Assembly (NCBI GenBank): GCA_039105265.1
Contig: JAPFFF010000008.1
Coordinates: 1,116,001-1,180,000, forward strand
Length of the DNA: 64,000 nucleotides
Direction of reading: 5' to 3'
Source: Tritrichomonas musculus
Lineage: Eukaryota > Parabasalia > Tritrichomonadida > Tritrichomonadidae
This document shows, in pieces, positions 1-10,400 of the stretch. The position numbers and the translations under genes were made by a program. The notes under the pieces were generated by a model. The model saw only the letters and a list, made by a program, of their open reading frames with translations, had not been told where the DNA came from and made no database searches. Every line of letters starts with the position of its first letter. The stretch's first letter is position 1.

Positions 1-1743
1 ATTGTCATTTATGAAATTGATATATATATCTTGAACCAGCATTTCCAAATTTATTTGTTTAATTTGGTTTTCTTTTAATTTAAAATCATTTGCTATAGCA
101 TAATTCAAAAAGTTTTTTTCAACATTACCAAAATCAATGGTGCCAAATGATTTAGATTTTGGATAAATCTCTGTGACCTGATCATTAGTTAAATACTTGG
201 CAAATGAATGATTAATAAAGAAAATATCCAAATAGTTTTCATAATTGAAAATATTTAATTGTTCAATCTGAGATCTACTTAAATAATGCAATTTGCTTGC
301 AATATCCAATTTATTAATCAGTGAACCAATAATTTTTTTATCATTAACTTTTTCAAAATTAATAGCTGAAATCTGATCTTCAGATATACTGATTGAAAAA
401 TATATACAAAATTTGATTTGTAAAGTAACATCATCAATCATATTTATATTAACATGTTTAACTTGTTTATGATCCATGAATTCATAATTTTGGTTTTGAA
501 AAAGAAACTCAATTAATTTTTTATTAGCATTTTTCCCAATTTCTTGAATTTTAATTTTTGGAATCTGATTTTTTGATATATTATTAATATTATCTGAAGA
601 TATTATGATTCTGGCTATTTCAGGATCTTCCATATCCAATTGGGCTACCTGAGGAGGTTGAATTTTTTTATAATGATTTTTTAAAAAATGTAAAATATTA
701 TCACGCGAAGAAAAGTTCAAGTCCATTTTGCTAATTTGTTCATCACTTAATTGTTCACACCAATTTTGAACCAAAAACTCTTTTTCCTTCATGTTAATAT
801 GATCAATATTTATATCCTGAATATTTTTTTTGTTAACAAAAAATTTAAAAATGAAAAAATGGACATCTTTATTTTTGATCTCTTGAATGCTATTAATTTC
901 AAATTGATTCTTTTTTTCTTGAGGAAGGTCATACTCTTGAAGCAAATCTATTAAAAAAGTTTTAGGAAACGTATTTATATCGATAAATTCGATACATTGA
1001 GAAATGATTTCTTTCGGCCATTCTTTGATTAAGAACAACAAAACATTTGAACAAAATAAAGAAGGATTTTTAAATATATAAATAATTGAAGATTGAAAAT
1101 CCTTTCTTAAATCATCGCGAATCTTGTCTGTATAATTAACTAAATATATAATCTTTAGCATTGAAGGCATTTCATTTAAAACGTCCTTTGGTAATTCATA
1201 TCTATCAGGATTTGAACAATATCTATTAAATCTGGTAAATGTTTTTATATTTTTAATTATTTCGATGATATCAATAAATTCTTTTGGTAATTTTGATTCG
1301 TCAATATTTTTTAAATTGTTATTTTGTGTTAAAAAATAAAATTGATCAAAAGAAAAATTAAAATATTTTTGGATAATAATTTTTTGATAAAAAGAAAAAT
1401 CTGATTGTTTAACTTCTGTCAAATCTATTTGATGAATTTGTTCTTTTGAAATTATTTCATTTTTATAATCAAATATCATGATAATGATTTGAAGTTGCAC
1501 ATATTTAAAGTTGATTGTTTGGATAAACTTAGTTAACTTTTCATCCATTAACATATTATCTTTTGATGATTGTATAAATATAGAAATCGTGTCTGGATTA
1601 AGAACTTTTAATTGTTCATTGGAAAGATTGCCAATTCTGCCATCTTTTAATGCATTAAATTGCTTTTCGGGAGATAATTTTTGTAGTTCCTTCGGATCAA
1701 TTGCTTTAAATTCACCATCGGACATATTCTCTATATCATGCAT
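1..1743 (-). CDS. Hypothetical alpha-helical repeat protein, C-terminus cut by the window edge
   Basis: An open frame of 581 codons runs from an ATG at 1743 to the left edge without a stop; an in-frame TAA lies about 17 codons upstream of that ATG. The protein is rich in Lys, Asn and Ile and has recurring short motifs of the type L-S-x-E-Q-[IL]-x-x-[IL]-[ND], for example LSPEKQFNAL, LSNEQLKVLN, LSDEQISKMD, ISEDQISAIN and LSRSQIEQLN. Spacing is irregular, often about 55-65 residues, which suggests an alpha-solenoid built from divergent units. No enzyme motif, signal peptide or membrane segment is visible, and I do not recognise the family. The ATG may not be the real start, because coding-like sequence continues up to the stop. 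Function unknown. Confidence 0.75.
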   Translation of the reverse strand, partial: MHDIENMSDGEFKAIDPKELQKLSPEKQFNALKDGRIGNLSNEQLKVLNPDTISIFIQSSKDNMLMDEKLTKFIQTINFKYVQLQIIIMIFDYKNEIISKEQIHQIDLTEVKQSDFSFYQKIIIQKYFNFSFDQFYFLTQNNNLKNIDESKLPKEFIDIIEIIKNIKTFTRFNRYCSNPDRYELPKDVLNEMPSMLKIIYLVNYTDKIRDDLRKDFQSSIIYIFKNPSLFCSNVLLFLIKEWPKEIISQCIEFIDINTFPKTFLIDLLQEYDLPQEKKNQFEINSIQEIKNKDVHFFIFKFFVNKKNIQDINIDHINMKEKEFLVQNWCEQLSDEQISKMDLNFSSRDNILHFLKNHYKKIQPPQVAQLDMEDPEIARIIISSDNINNISKNQIPKIKIQEIGKNANKKLIEFLFQNQNYEFMDHKQVKHVNINMIDDVTLQIKFCIYFSISISEDQISAINFEKVNDKKIIGSLINKLDIASKLHYLSRSQIEQLNIFNYENYLDIFFINHSFAKYLTNDQVTEIYPKSKSFGTIDFGNVEKNFLNYAIANDFKLKENQIKQINLEMLVQDIYINFINDN

Positions 1744-1798
1744 AAAATTTAATGTGATGTGAATCACTTCACAAGGATGTTTTGGAAATTTTTAAGTC

Positions 1799-1984
1799 GG
1801 CAAGTTGGAAAAAAAAAATATTATTAGACAAGTCTCAATTTTATTAATATTTTTATAGAGTTTGTGGAAGGGGGAAAAAAAAAAGAATTTTTCAACGAAA
1901 ACTTACCTTATCATTCTATGTATGCTAGTAATTTTTTCTTTGAAGAAAATTTTTTTCCTAATAATAGAATTTTTTTCAATGAAT
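1799..1984. repeat. Long direct repeat, copy 1 (uninterrupted)
   Basis: About 185 bp that recurs, roughly 90% similar by eye, at 3441-3558 and continues at 3987-4049. Shared landmarks are AGACAAGTCTCAATTTTAT, ATAGAGTTTGTGGAAGGGG, ACTTACCTTATCATTCTATG and CTAATAATAGAATTTTTTTC. This copy is continuous through ATTCTATGTATGCTAG, so it serves as the empty site for the insertion in copy 2. Confidence 0.8.
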
Positions 1985-2020
1985 TGAATAAAAAAGTTTA
2001 TTTGTATATTGTTAATTTAT

Positions 2021-3426
2021 AGGCTTGTTAACGTTCTTTCATTTGAACCATAGCATTTCATCAGAGTCGTAGCAAAAGGTCAAATAGAATTGACGATTAG
2101 TCAATTTATTATACTTTAATTCACCATAAATTCAATTTTATTCAATATCTTGCTACGAGTTTATTTCTGAGGAATTTTCAAACTTGTATTGTATTTTGAA
2201 TTTTCAATGAAAATCCAATATCTCAGTTCATTTGATTTTTTTGGAAACTCGAAGGGATTCTTCACCATTAATGTAACAAAGTAATTACATAGATACAATT
2301 TCAAGCCTGATGATCGACTGATTTCCATAAGAGAATGTATAAATTTAATTGATGAAGCATCTTCCTCAAATATTCGAACAAGTACAGCTACCACAAATGT
2401 TGATTACGTCGCATGTTAAGAGCACTGGCACAGAAAGAAATGTTACAATGCTAAAGGAGGTAAGCAAAACAATTAATTAAATAAATCCTACAATTTAACA
2501 AATCTAAAAGAAATTGATGAGATTAATACACTCGTTTCACAAAGACAGATTCTAAATATCGTTGTTTAGGCGCTGATGTCGATTTTCTCTAATTTTCTTT
2601 ATGATCTTAAAAACTCAAAATTAGAAAATTTTTGTTTTTTATTATGCATTAATTTATTTAAAACATATATTTTATATAAATTTTGTTGTTTTTCCTTGAA
2701 AAATAAAGATAAATCTAATTTTATATTTGAATGATTATTCAAAATTCAAAGGGTGTTGTAAATAATTTGAATTGAAAAAACAAAATAGAAATATCTTATT
2801 AAAAATATATAAATATTATCGAAATAATGAATTTATATTTATATACATATTAATTAATATTTAAAAATAAATTATAATAATTAATTCTAATATTTTAACG
2901 AAGATATTATAAAAAAATGCTTTCAATTCAATCTTGCTACGACTCTGATGAAGCGCTATGGCATTTTTGAAAGAACGTTAAGTCTCGATTTTCGATATCG
3001 ATAATTGATCCCTTTTTCTGATATCAATATCAAATCAAAAATTTATTCTCTGATATCAATAATGAATGAAAATAAAAGATCGATTATCAATATTGAAAAA
3101 ATTTTAACTTAATAAAAAATTGTAAACTTTTTTAACTGATTACTTCACATATCTGTTAAAAAAATTAATAAAAGCTTGTTCTTTTACATAATAAGTTAGA
3201 ATATATTTATTTTATGCCATTAAAATATTATTTTTAATGTTTTTTTCAGGTATTAATTTCGATTAATCAAGATTCGATATCAAAAGAATATTTTTTTTGT
3301 ATCATATTTCATACTTGATAATCGAATTCATCAATTAAAAGTTCCAATCGATTGCATTTTATTATCCATTATCTGAGTTAAAAAAAAGTGCCAAACCTGA
3401 TAATTGATATCAGAATAACCAGCCTA
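2021..3426. mobile_element. Non-autonomous Mutator-like (MULE-type) element with 9-bp target duplication
   Basis: The 9-bp sequence TTAATTTAT occurs exactly at 2012-2020 and again at 3427-3435. The segment between starts AGGCTTGTTA and ends, in reverse complement, AGGCTGGTTA, so the first 10 bp of each end match at 9 positions. A 9-bp target-site duplication is characteristic of Mutator-like elements. No intact transposase is present; the only sizeable frame inside (77 codons, complement 2161-2394) is not recognisable. The right part (2981-3425) is rich in GATATC-containing palindromes. The family assignment is inference from the duplication length. Confidence 0.6.
2029..2980. repeat. Pair of about 47-bp inverted repeats enclosing 0.95 kb
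   Basis: 2029-2075 (begins TAACGTTCTTTCA, ends CATCAGAGTCGTAGCAA) is the near-perfect inverse of 2934-2980 (begins TTGCTACGACTCTGATGAAG, ends GAAAGAACGTTA). Differences are confined to a 6-bp block and two single bases. The left arm starts 8 bp inside the 9-bp-duplication element, so this is either its longer terminal repeat with an extra 3' segment or a second nested element. CTTGCTACGA recurs once more near 2150. Confidence 0.75.
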
Positions 3427-3440
3427 TTAATTTATAATTT

Positions 3441-4049
3441 GGCTAAATGGAAAAAAAATATAATAAGACAAGTCTCAATTTTATAAATATTTTTATAGAG
3501 TTTGTGGAAGGGGAAAAAAAAGAATTTTTCAACAAAAACTTACCTTATCATTCTATGTAGGCTTGTTAAAAGTCCGGGACAAATGCACTTTTCGTGGACT
3601 CAGGACTTGATAAGGTACTCATTTTATGCATATATTTTATAGTTTATTTGTTTATTTTAATTTTTTTGTTTATTTAATTAGAAAAATAGTAACTAATATG
3701 AGTAAATTATATTTGAATGTTTTAAATAATGGAAAAAAAAAAAACTGTCATAAACAATTGAAAGAATTTTGGAAATCCTGGCAGATGGACCAAAATATTT
3801 CAAAGAAATTTTATAAAATTTTCATTTTGTGAAAAAATAAAAAATGCTAAAAAAATTGAAATAATTTTATTAGTCCTGGCAGATGGACAAGACTATTTCT
3901 GAGAAATAATAATTCGATCATTTATTTTGTGAATAAAAAAAAATGCTAAAAAAAATTGAATGAATTTTGTAGTTCCACAGGTCTAGTTCTATGAATGCTA
4001 GAAATTCTTTAAACGAAGAAAATTTTCCTAATAATAGAATTTTTTTTCA
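3441..4049. repeat. Long direct repeat, copy 2 (split by an insertion)
   Basis: Matches 1799-1984 over 3441-3558 and 3987-4049. The match breaks in the middle of ATTCTATG and resumes about 430 bp later with TTCTATGAATGCTAG, which identifies the intervening DNA as inserted. Confidence 0.75.
3559..3986. mobile_element. About 430-bp insertion in direct-repeat copy 2
   Basis: Comparison with the uninterrupted copy defines the insertion. TTCTATG occurs at 3551-3557 and 3987-3993 on the two sides. The left end, AGGCTTGTTAA, is identical to the left end of the 2021-3426 element, suggesting the same family. The right end in reverse complement (AGACCTGT) matches only loosely. Inside, two units of GTCCTGGCAGATGGACAA type (near 3775 and 3875) form a short direct repeat. 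No protein is supported; a 68-codon frame at 3626-3832 looks spurious. Confidence 0.5.
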
Positions 4050-4267
4050 ATGTACTAGCATAGATACATAGAATTGGACGCTAGTACAAAGAAAATATTG
4101 GCGATAACATGTTATATTGAATTATTTAATTGAATTGGAAAATTACCTCCTTTATTTATAAAGTAAATAATAATTATAACACAACAACTAATGTTAATGA
4201 TTAAATAATTATTTAATAGTTACGTTACTATAATAAACTATGTGCCTAATTGCTTTCATATTTATAA

Positions 4268-5011
4268 TTAATCAGTCTTAGTTTTAGAAAAATTAAGATT
4301 AGAAATGGGATTCATGTTTAAATCATGATGAATATTCTCTTCTTGTTTTATTATTACTAAGCCAGAAGAATCTTGGAAAACTTTGTCAAAAATGATATTA
4401 TTATTCGAATCTTTCAAAACAAGATGTATTTTATTTAAATCTAAGCTATTAGGAGATTGATCATCTTCAAGATGAACTCTACATCCAGATAATGAAACAT
4501 TTGTATTTTGTTTTAAAAATTTGTGGATACTAAACGAATATGAAAATCTTCCAAGTAGTTTAGATTCACTTTCAAAACAACAAAAATAAAATAAAAAAGG
4601 AATATTTTCATTGAATTCTACTATTTGTAAGTCAGATTCCGAATTTGTTGAAAAAAAATTAATAATATCATCTGGTGTTCGAAAATTTTCAACTGTAAGA
4701 AATAAAACAAACTCACCATAATAACGATAATTCGAATTTTTTAATGTAGGAAAAGATACTGTCACTTGGCAAAGATTAAATCTGTTTATAATAAAAATAA
4801 TAAATTCATCTAAGAAAAACATTGTAGATTTATATCTATCTAGTCTTTCTTTTATTTTTTCCCGTACAATTGAATTTCGAACAAATCGAGAATCAGTAAA
4901 AGGGAGATTCTGATCTGAATACATTGAAGCCAAAGAAGATTTTGATAAAAAAAAGTGAAACTTATAATTAAATGACGGCCCATTATTTTTTCTCTTAATT
5001 ATTTTTGACAT
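4268..5011 (-). CDS. Hypothetical protein, 247 aa
   Basis: A clean frame with an ATG at 5011 and a TAA at 4268. The protein is soluble, with no signal peptide or transmembrane helix. It has a basic N-terminus (MSKIIKRKNNG), a middle with alternating hydrophobic segments (residues ~60-110 and ~145-175) that could form beta strands, and a polar C-terminus with an acidic/Asn-rich stretch. I do not recognise a domain. It is flanked by repeats on one side and decayed ankyrin sequence on the other. The lack of internal stops over 247 codons in very AT-rich DNA argues for a real or recently active gene. Function unknown. Confidence 0.6.
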   Translation of the reverse strand: MSKIIKRKNNGPSFNYKFHFFLSKSSLASMYSDQNLPFTDSRFVRNSIVREKIKERLDRYKSTMFFLDEFIIFIINRFNLCQVTVSFPTLKNSNYRYYGEFVLFLTVENFRTPDDIINFFSTNSESDLQIVEFNENIPFLFYFCCFESESKLLGRFSYSFSIHKFLKQNTNVSLSGCRVHLEDDQSPNSLDLNKIHLVLKDSNNNIIFDKVFQDSSGLVIIKQEENIHHDLNMNPISNLNFSKTKTD

Positions 5012-5116
5012 TACAAATTTTATTTCAATTTTACCAATTTCAAATAATTTCTTTTCAATTTATAACTAAAAAATATTCGATTTTTAATTAAATGATCAAA
5101 GATCAATTCAGTTTGC

Positions 5117-5502
5117 AGACATTATTCGGCGTTGATTCATGCTGTTCGTAATGGCAAAAAAGAAATTGTTGATATATTATTAAAAATATAATCTAATAGT
5201 ATCAGTAATCAAGGCATTTTTAAATCAAAAACATTTATAGAATTCAAATCTAACTTTTTCATTTGATCAAAAATTTAAACTATTATATGGAATCAATCTT
5301 GAGATTGATTAATAATTTGAATTATCATATTGAAAATATTATATTATTATTAAAGCAAAAAGTCAGTGATATATCAACATTAAAAGCACTTTAAATCAAA
5401 AGCATTCATAATATTCAAATCTAACTTATTTCATAATATTGAAAAATAGAATGATTTACGATATTTAATTGGACGACGTTGGTTCATGCTGCCTATGAAT
5501 AA
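5117..5502 (+). pseudogene. Ankyrin-repeat gene scraps
   Basis: 5117-5191 translates as a half ankyrin repeat of the trichomonad DUF3447/ankyrin type (key piece ALIHAVRNGKKEIVDILLK) ending at TAA. A second scrap at 5476-5502 (TLVHAAYE, then stop) follows. The spacers share a repeated block (AATCAAAA-CATT-ATA-AATTCAAATCTAAC at about 5223 and 5395). No continuous frame joins them, so this is decayed coding DNA. Confidence 0.6.
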
Positions 5503-6045
5503 ATATTTAAAAAATTTGAATTTATCAATGATTGAAGAAAAAGAACAAAGTATAAATATTCTCATCCTTGGTGCTTTTGGTTGTGGTGTCTTCAATGACC
5601 ATCCGGTGTGATTTCTTTGAGTTTTGCTAAGATCTTGCTTGATGACAAATTTAAACATTATTTAATTAAAATAATATGATATTAGCTTTTTGACTTCTTA
5701 TTTCCTATTATTTATATAATAATTTGTCAAAATCGATTAAATATTCCAAAAAATTCTTTATTTTTCAGAGCAATCAAAATAAATTTAATTTTCTGTGAAA
5801 AAGGCGGTAAAAAAGTAGAAAAAATTATCTTCTTTGAGAACATTTTTGCATTGTTGAGTTTTTCTAATATCTCCTCTGAAAAATTGTGAGATATCATATT
5901 CCTAACAAGAATTGAATGTATTTCAAAGAATTATCCACGAACTTTTTCAATTATATTTGCGTTAATTTCTCACAAAAAAAAGAAATAAAAATTTTCATTC
6001 AAAAGTTATTAAAAAAATCTGATTTCCTAATATAAGGATATCATA

Positions 6046-6051
6046 TCATTT
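6046..6051 (+). promoter_or_regulatory. Initiator element (TCATTT) of the caspase-like gene
   Basis: TCATTT with the predicted +1 A at 6048, 14 nt before the ATG. It matches the parabasalid initiator TCA(+1)Y(T/A)(T/A) and its usual short distance to the start codon. Confidence 0.5.
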
Positions 6052-6061
6052 TTATTTTACC

Positions 6062-7126
6062 ATGGAAACCAAACAAGTTGTTGATATTAACACTCCACCA
6101 GCAGAAAATCCAGAATACCAAAAAGGAATTGACACAGTTGCAGATAACACGATCTGCTATGATAAACCAGGCAAATTCCAAAAGCATCCCCATTATGAGC
6201 ACAGAACAACCAAAATGTTGAACAAAAACAATGAATTTTCAGAGAAAAAGTTCCAAAAAGTTCGTCATGTGTCAAATAAAAGGAAACTCAAGAAGGCATT
6301 CAAACGAATTGGACGCTGCCTTAACCACGAAAGCCGAGACAACATGCCAAAGGAAGGTTATGACAAAGTATGCTTAATTTTAATGAACAATTACGAACAT
6401 CATAAACATGATGCAAAAATTGGAGCAATGAACGACGGTTATCTATTTGGCCTTTATCACCATCGACTTGGATTCAAAGTTTTCTACCTCATTAACTGCC
6501 CAAGAGGAAACTATCCAAAATATCTGCAATTTTTCCTGTTCCACACGACTGAAAACTTGACCGTTTTCTACTCGGGCGAAGACGCAGTTGAGGGAGGCGG
6601 CCACGGAATCGAATTCAAGAACAAAATAGCCACAAGTGAGCAAATCGGTCGATTAATTGCACGTGACAGCAACGGGAAATGCAAAGTTGTCTTCGTTTCG
6701 GACTGCATCACTGGTGGCTCTGTTTTCGACATCAGCCAAGTCAACCACGTCAACAGGAAAGACACATCTGACATGCTCTCTTTCTCAGTGAACAAGTCAA
6801 CAGATCCAAGCTCGAAAGATGGAAGAAGATCGCACGGCATTTTCACTTACTACTTCAGCAAAATCATCTACGATGATCCTTCAATATCAGCACAAAGACT
6901 AGTCGAACGATTGAACGGATTTCTTGGCCGTTTCGGTACATCTGTTTCATGCGACTCAACAAGCCCAGCAATCATGAGTGAGGCAATGTACAGCCCAGGA
7001 CAGCATCCAGCTGATCCAAATACGCAAGATCCAATCGATGAAATTATTGAAGCACCAGATTCAGGATCAGAATCAAGTTCAGGAAATGATTATGAATATT
7101 CACAAGAGCAAACTGCAGAAAACTAA
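6062..7126 (+). CDS. Caspase/metacaspase-like protein (clan CD, C14-type fold)
   Basis: 354 aa, no signal peptide or membrane helix. The core at residues ~100-225 has the caspase-fold order: a strand (VCLILMNN), a switch-like segment (NDGYLFGL), a strand (GFKVFYLI), then TVFYSGED and finally VVFVSDCITGGSVFD. The last matches the metacaspase D-[SC]-C-H-S-G-S block and puts the nucleophile at Cys215. In active metacaspases the earlier motif is YSGHG; here it is YSGED (Ser171-Gly172-Glu173), so the usual His is replaced. A GGGHGIEF motif (His181) follows and could supply a shifted histidine. The C-terminal ~40 residues are acidic and Ser/Asn-rich. The gene uses more G/C-ending codons than its neighbours, suggesting higher expression or different ancestry. 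It is probably either a trichomonad-specific caspase-like variant or a pseudopeptidase. Confidence 0.75.
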   Translation: METKQVVDINTPPAENPEYQKGIDTVADNTICYDKPGKFQKHPHYEHRTTKMLNKNNEFSEKKFQKVRHVSNKRKLKKAFKRIGRCLNHESRDNMPKEGYDKVCLILMNNYEHHKHDAKIGAMNDGYLFGLYHHRLGFKVFYLINCPRGNYPKYLQFFLFHTTENLTVFYSGEDAVEGGGHGIEFKNKIATSEQIGRLIARDSNGKCKVVFVSDCITGGSVFDISQVNHVNRKDTSDMLSFSVNKSTDPSSKDGRRSHGIFTYYFSKIIYDDPSISAQRLVERLNGFLGRFGTSVSCDSTSPAIMSEAMYSPGQHPADPNTQDPIDEIIEAPDSGSESSSGNDYEYSQEQTAEN

Positions 7127-7474
7127 TTTGAAAATAACAAAATATTAATATTGTAATAATTTATCATGAATTTTAATAAATTTTTTAAAAAAAAAAAAAT
7201 GTTTTATTATTTTAATCAGAAGAGTTAATATATTGAAAACTAAACAAACCAATACTTCAAAATAATGAACATTGTATTAAAGCCAAAAATCTTGGAATGC
7301 TTAATGATTTAAAAAAGTTCAATCGAACTTTTTCATAAAAAATAAGCTATTCAATTTATTTTTAAAGATCTCAATATATAATTGAATTGAAATATTTCAA
7401 TTATATTTTTTATATGAAAACAAAAATAAATAAATAAAAAAGAAGGTTTAATATTGAATCAAATACTACATTTT
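7127..7474. other. Convergent intergenic region
   Basis: AT-rich DNA between the 3' ends of the caspase-like gene and the first Sel1 kinase. It contains an A12 run at about 7187-7198. I see no gene or repeat. Confidence 0.5.
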
Positions 7475-10400
7475 TTAAATGGAGGCGTATAAATCTTCTC
7501 CAAAACCTTTGAAAAATTCTGATGAAATGTCTTTGGCGTTTGGATATTTTGGTTGAACAATTTTTTCATTTATTTTTTCTAATTCTGAATATTCAATTGG
7601 TTCCAATTTAATATTATATATGTAATCTTTTGAACGATATAATTCATATAATACATCAAAATTCAGCTCAGATAAAGCTACTACCTTGAGTATTTTCTCC
7701 ATTGAACTTCTGGTTATATCTGTTCTTTTACTAAGTTCTATTTTGATTGTTTCAATATTGAAATTAAATTGTTTAAGTAATGCTAAACTCAACAAAATAT
7801 AAGAATGTTGGAAAATACTCATTGATCTTATTAATAAATCAATTGATTTATTGAGATCTTGCTTGATTGTTGCATCATACATGTAAATGTGAGCTAAATT
7901 GTACATTGACAAATAATCATTTTTCTGTCGAATCGCTTCTTCAAAATATTCAATCGCATTACCAGTTTTTCCTTCAATTTCATTATAGCCGTGCTTATAT
8001 ATGATACCAAGATTGTTTTTCGAAAATTGATTGTTGAATGATGAAGCTTCTTTGTAATAATGGATGGCTTTAGCAATGTCCTTTTGAGCACATATTCCCT
8101 CTTGAAGTAAAAATCCATGAGCAAAATTAGCTCGTCGATTGCCATTTTTTGATGCCAACATAATATAATATCGTCCTTTCTTAATATCCTGTTTTATATA
8201 TTCACCTATATAGTAAATGATACCAAGATTAAATTGTGCTTCTGGATAATTCTGATTTGATGCCAATGAAAAATAATGAATTGCTTTGTTGATATCTCGT
8301 ACTACATACTTTCCATTTAAATAAATGACACCAAGATTGAATTCTGCTTGAGGAGTGTTTTGATCTGCAGCAAGTGAATAATAATGAATTGCTTTGTTGA
8401 TATCTCGTACTACATACTTTCCATTTAAATAAATGGAACCAAGATTGAACTGTGCTTCTGGATAATTTTGTTTTGCTGCCAATGAAAAATAATGAATTGC
8501 TTTGTTGATATCTGGTGTGACATATCGTCCTTCATAATAAATTAAACCAAGATTGATTTGAGCTTTTGAATGATTTTGATTTGATGCTAATGAGTAATAA
8601 TGAATTGCTTTGCTGATATCTCGTGTAACATATCGTTCTCCGTCATAAATGACACCGAGATTGAACTGTGCTCTTGAAAAGTTTTGATTTGCAGCATGTG
8701 AGTAATAATGAATTGCCTTGTTTATGTCTCGTGTAACATATAGTCCTTCATCATAAATGACACCGAGATTGTATTGTGCTTCTGAATGATTTTGATTTGC
8801 AGCAAGTGAGTAATAATGAATTGCTTTGTTGATATCTCGTGTAACATATTCACCATTTGAATAAATGTCACCAAGATTGAATTGTGCTTCTGAAAAATTT
8901 TGATTTGCTGCCAATGAAAAATAATGAATTGCTTTGTTGATATCTCGTGTAACATATTCCCCATTTGAATAAATGACACCAAGATTGAATTGTGCTTCTG
9001 AAAAATTTTGATTTGCTGCCAATGAAAAATAATGAATTGCTTTGTTGATATCTCGTGTAACATATTCCCCATTTGAATAAATGACACCAAGATTGAATTG
9101 TGCTTCTGAAAAATTTTGATTTGCAGCGAGTGAAAAATAATAAATTGCTTTGTTGATGTCTCGTGCGACAAATCTTCCAGCTGAATAAATTACACCCAGA
9201 TTGAATTGTGCTTGTGGATAATTTTGGTTTGCAGCAAGTGAATAATAATGAATTGCCTTGTTGATGTCTTGCGTAGCATGTAGTCCTTCACCATAAATGA
9301 CACCGAGATTGTATTGTGCCTTTGGAATGCTTTGATTTGCTACCAGTGAAAAAAAATGAATTGCTTTGTTGATATCTCGTGTAACATATTTTCCATTTAA
9401 ATAAATGACACCAAGATTGTATTGAGCTTCTGAAAAATTTTGATTTGCTGCTAATGAAAAATAATGAATTGCTTTGTTGATGTCTCGTGTAACATGTTCT
9501 CCACTTAAATAAATGACGCCAAGATTAAATTGTGCTTGAGGTATGTTTTGATTTGCTGCTAATGAAAAATAATGAATTGCTTGGTTGATATCTCGTGCAG
9601 CATATTCTCCACTTGAATAAATGACACCGAGATTGAATAGTACTTCTGGAAAATTTTGATTAGCTGTCAATGAAATAAAATATTGCACTTTTTCACTTTT
9701 GATTTGAATTTTGTAAAAAAAAAATGCATAAAAAATTTTTATCATTTCAATTATATTTGGTCTTTCAGTTGGATTATCTTTTAAACATGATTTGAAAATG
9801 AAATCTTCTCTGATCTTCATTTTATTACTTATTATTGGGGATTTTCCATATAATATGAAGTAGATTATATATCCTAAAGAGTAAGCATCTGATTTATATG
9901 TTTTATATTCTTCTGGTGCAACTTCAGGACCATAAAAATTTTTTGTTTGTTCTTCATTTTCTGTTTCATCATTTATTTTGCGTACACGATCAAAATCAAT
10001 TAATATTGCATCTTTGTTCTGATTGATCATGATGTTGCTTAATCGCAAATCACGATAAATGTAATTGTGTGAATGAAGATAATTAATCGTCAAAAGAAGT
10101 TCAAGAATAATGATATATTTTTCTTGATTATTTAAACTAGATAATCTGTTCTCATCATATTTATCAAGGGTTTCTCCTTCAACATATTCAAGCAAAAGAT
10201 ATTTCGGTCTGTTAGAAAATTTAATATAACCAATGTATTGAACAATGAATGGATATCGAATGTTCAAATAATTTCTTCTTTCTCGTTCAATCAAATAACT
10301 TTCATTATATGGGATTTTCAATGCAAAAATTTGTTCTTTAGGAATATAATAAATTAAATTAACTGTTCCACCACTTCCATGACCAAGATTTCTTAATTCA

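Noticed and set aside
2161-2394. 77-codon frame inside the MULE-like element as a possible transposase
   Set aside because: Too short and without DDE or zinc-finger motifs; cannot be supported.
3626-3832. 68-codon Lys-rich frame inside the 3559-3986 insertion
   Set aside because: Low complexity, no similarity, and it lies in a short non-autonomous element.
8722-9171. 149-codon open frame with internal repeats on the same strand as the Sel1 kinase
   Set aside because: It is the +1 shadow of the 108-bp Sel1-coding repeats; the kinase frame is continuous across it.
8150-9680. Regularly spaced repeats resembling a CRISPR-type array
   Set aside because: Period is 108 bp, the whole unit is conserved with no unique spacers, and it encodes Sel1 repeats.
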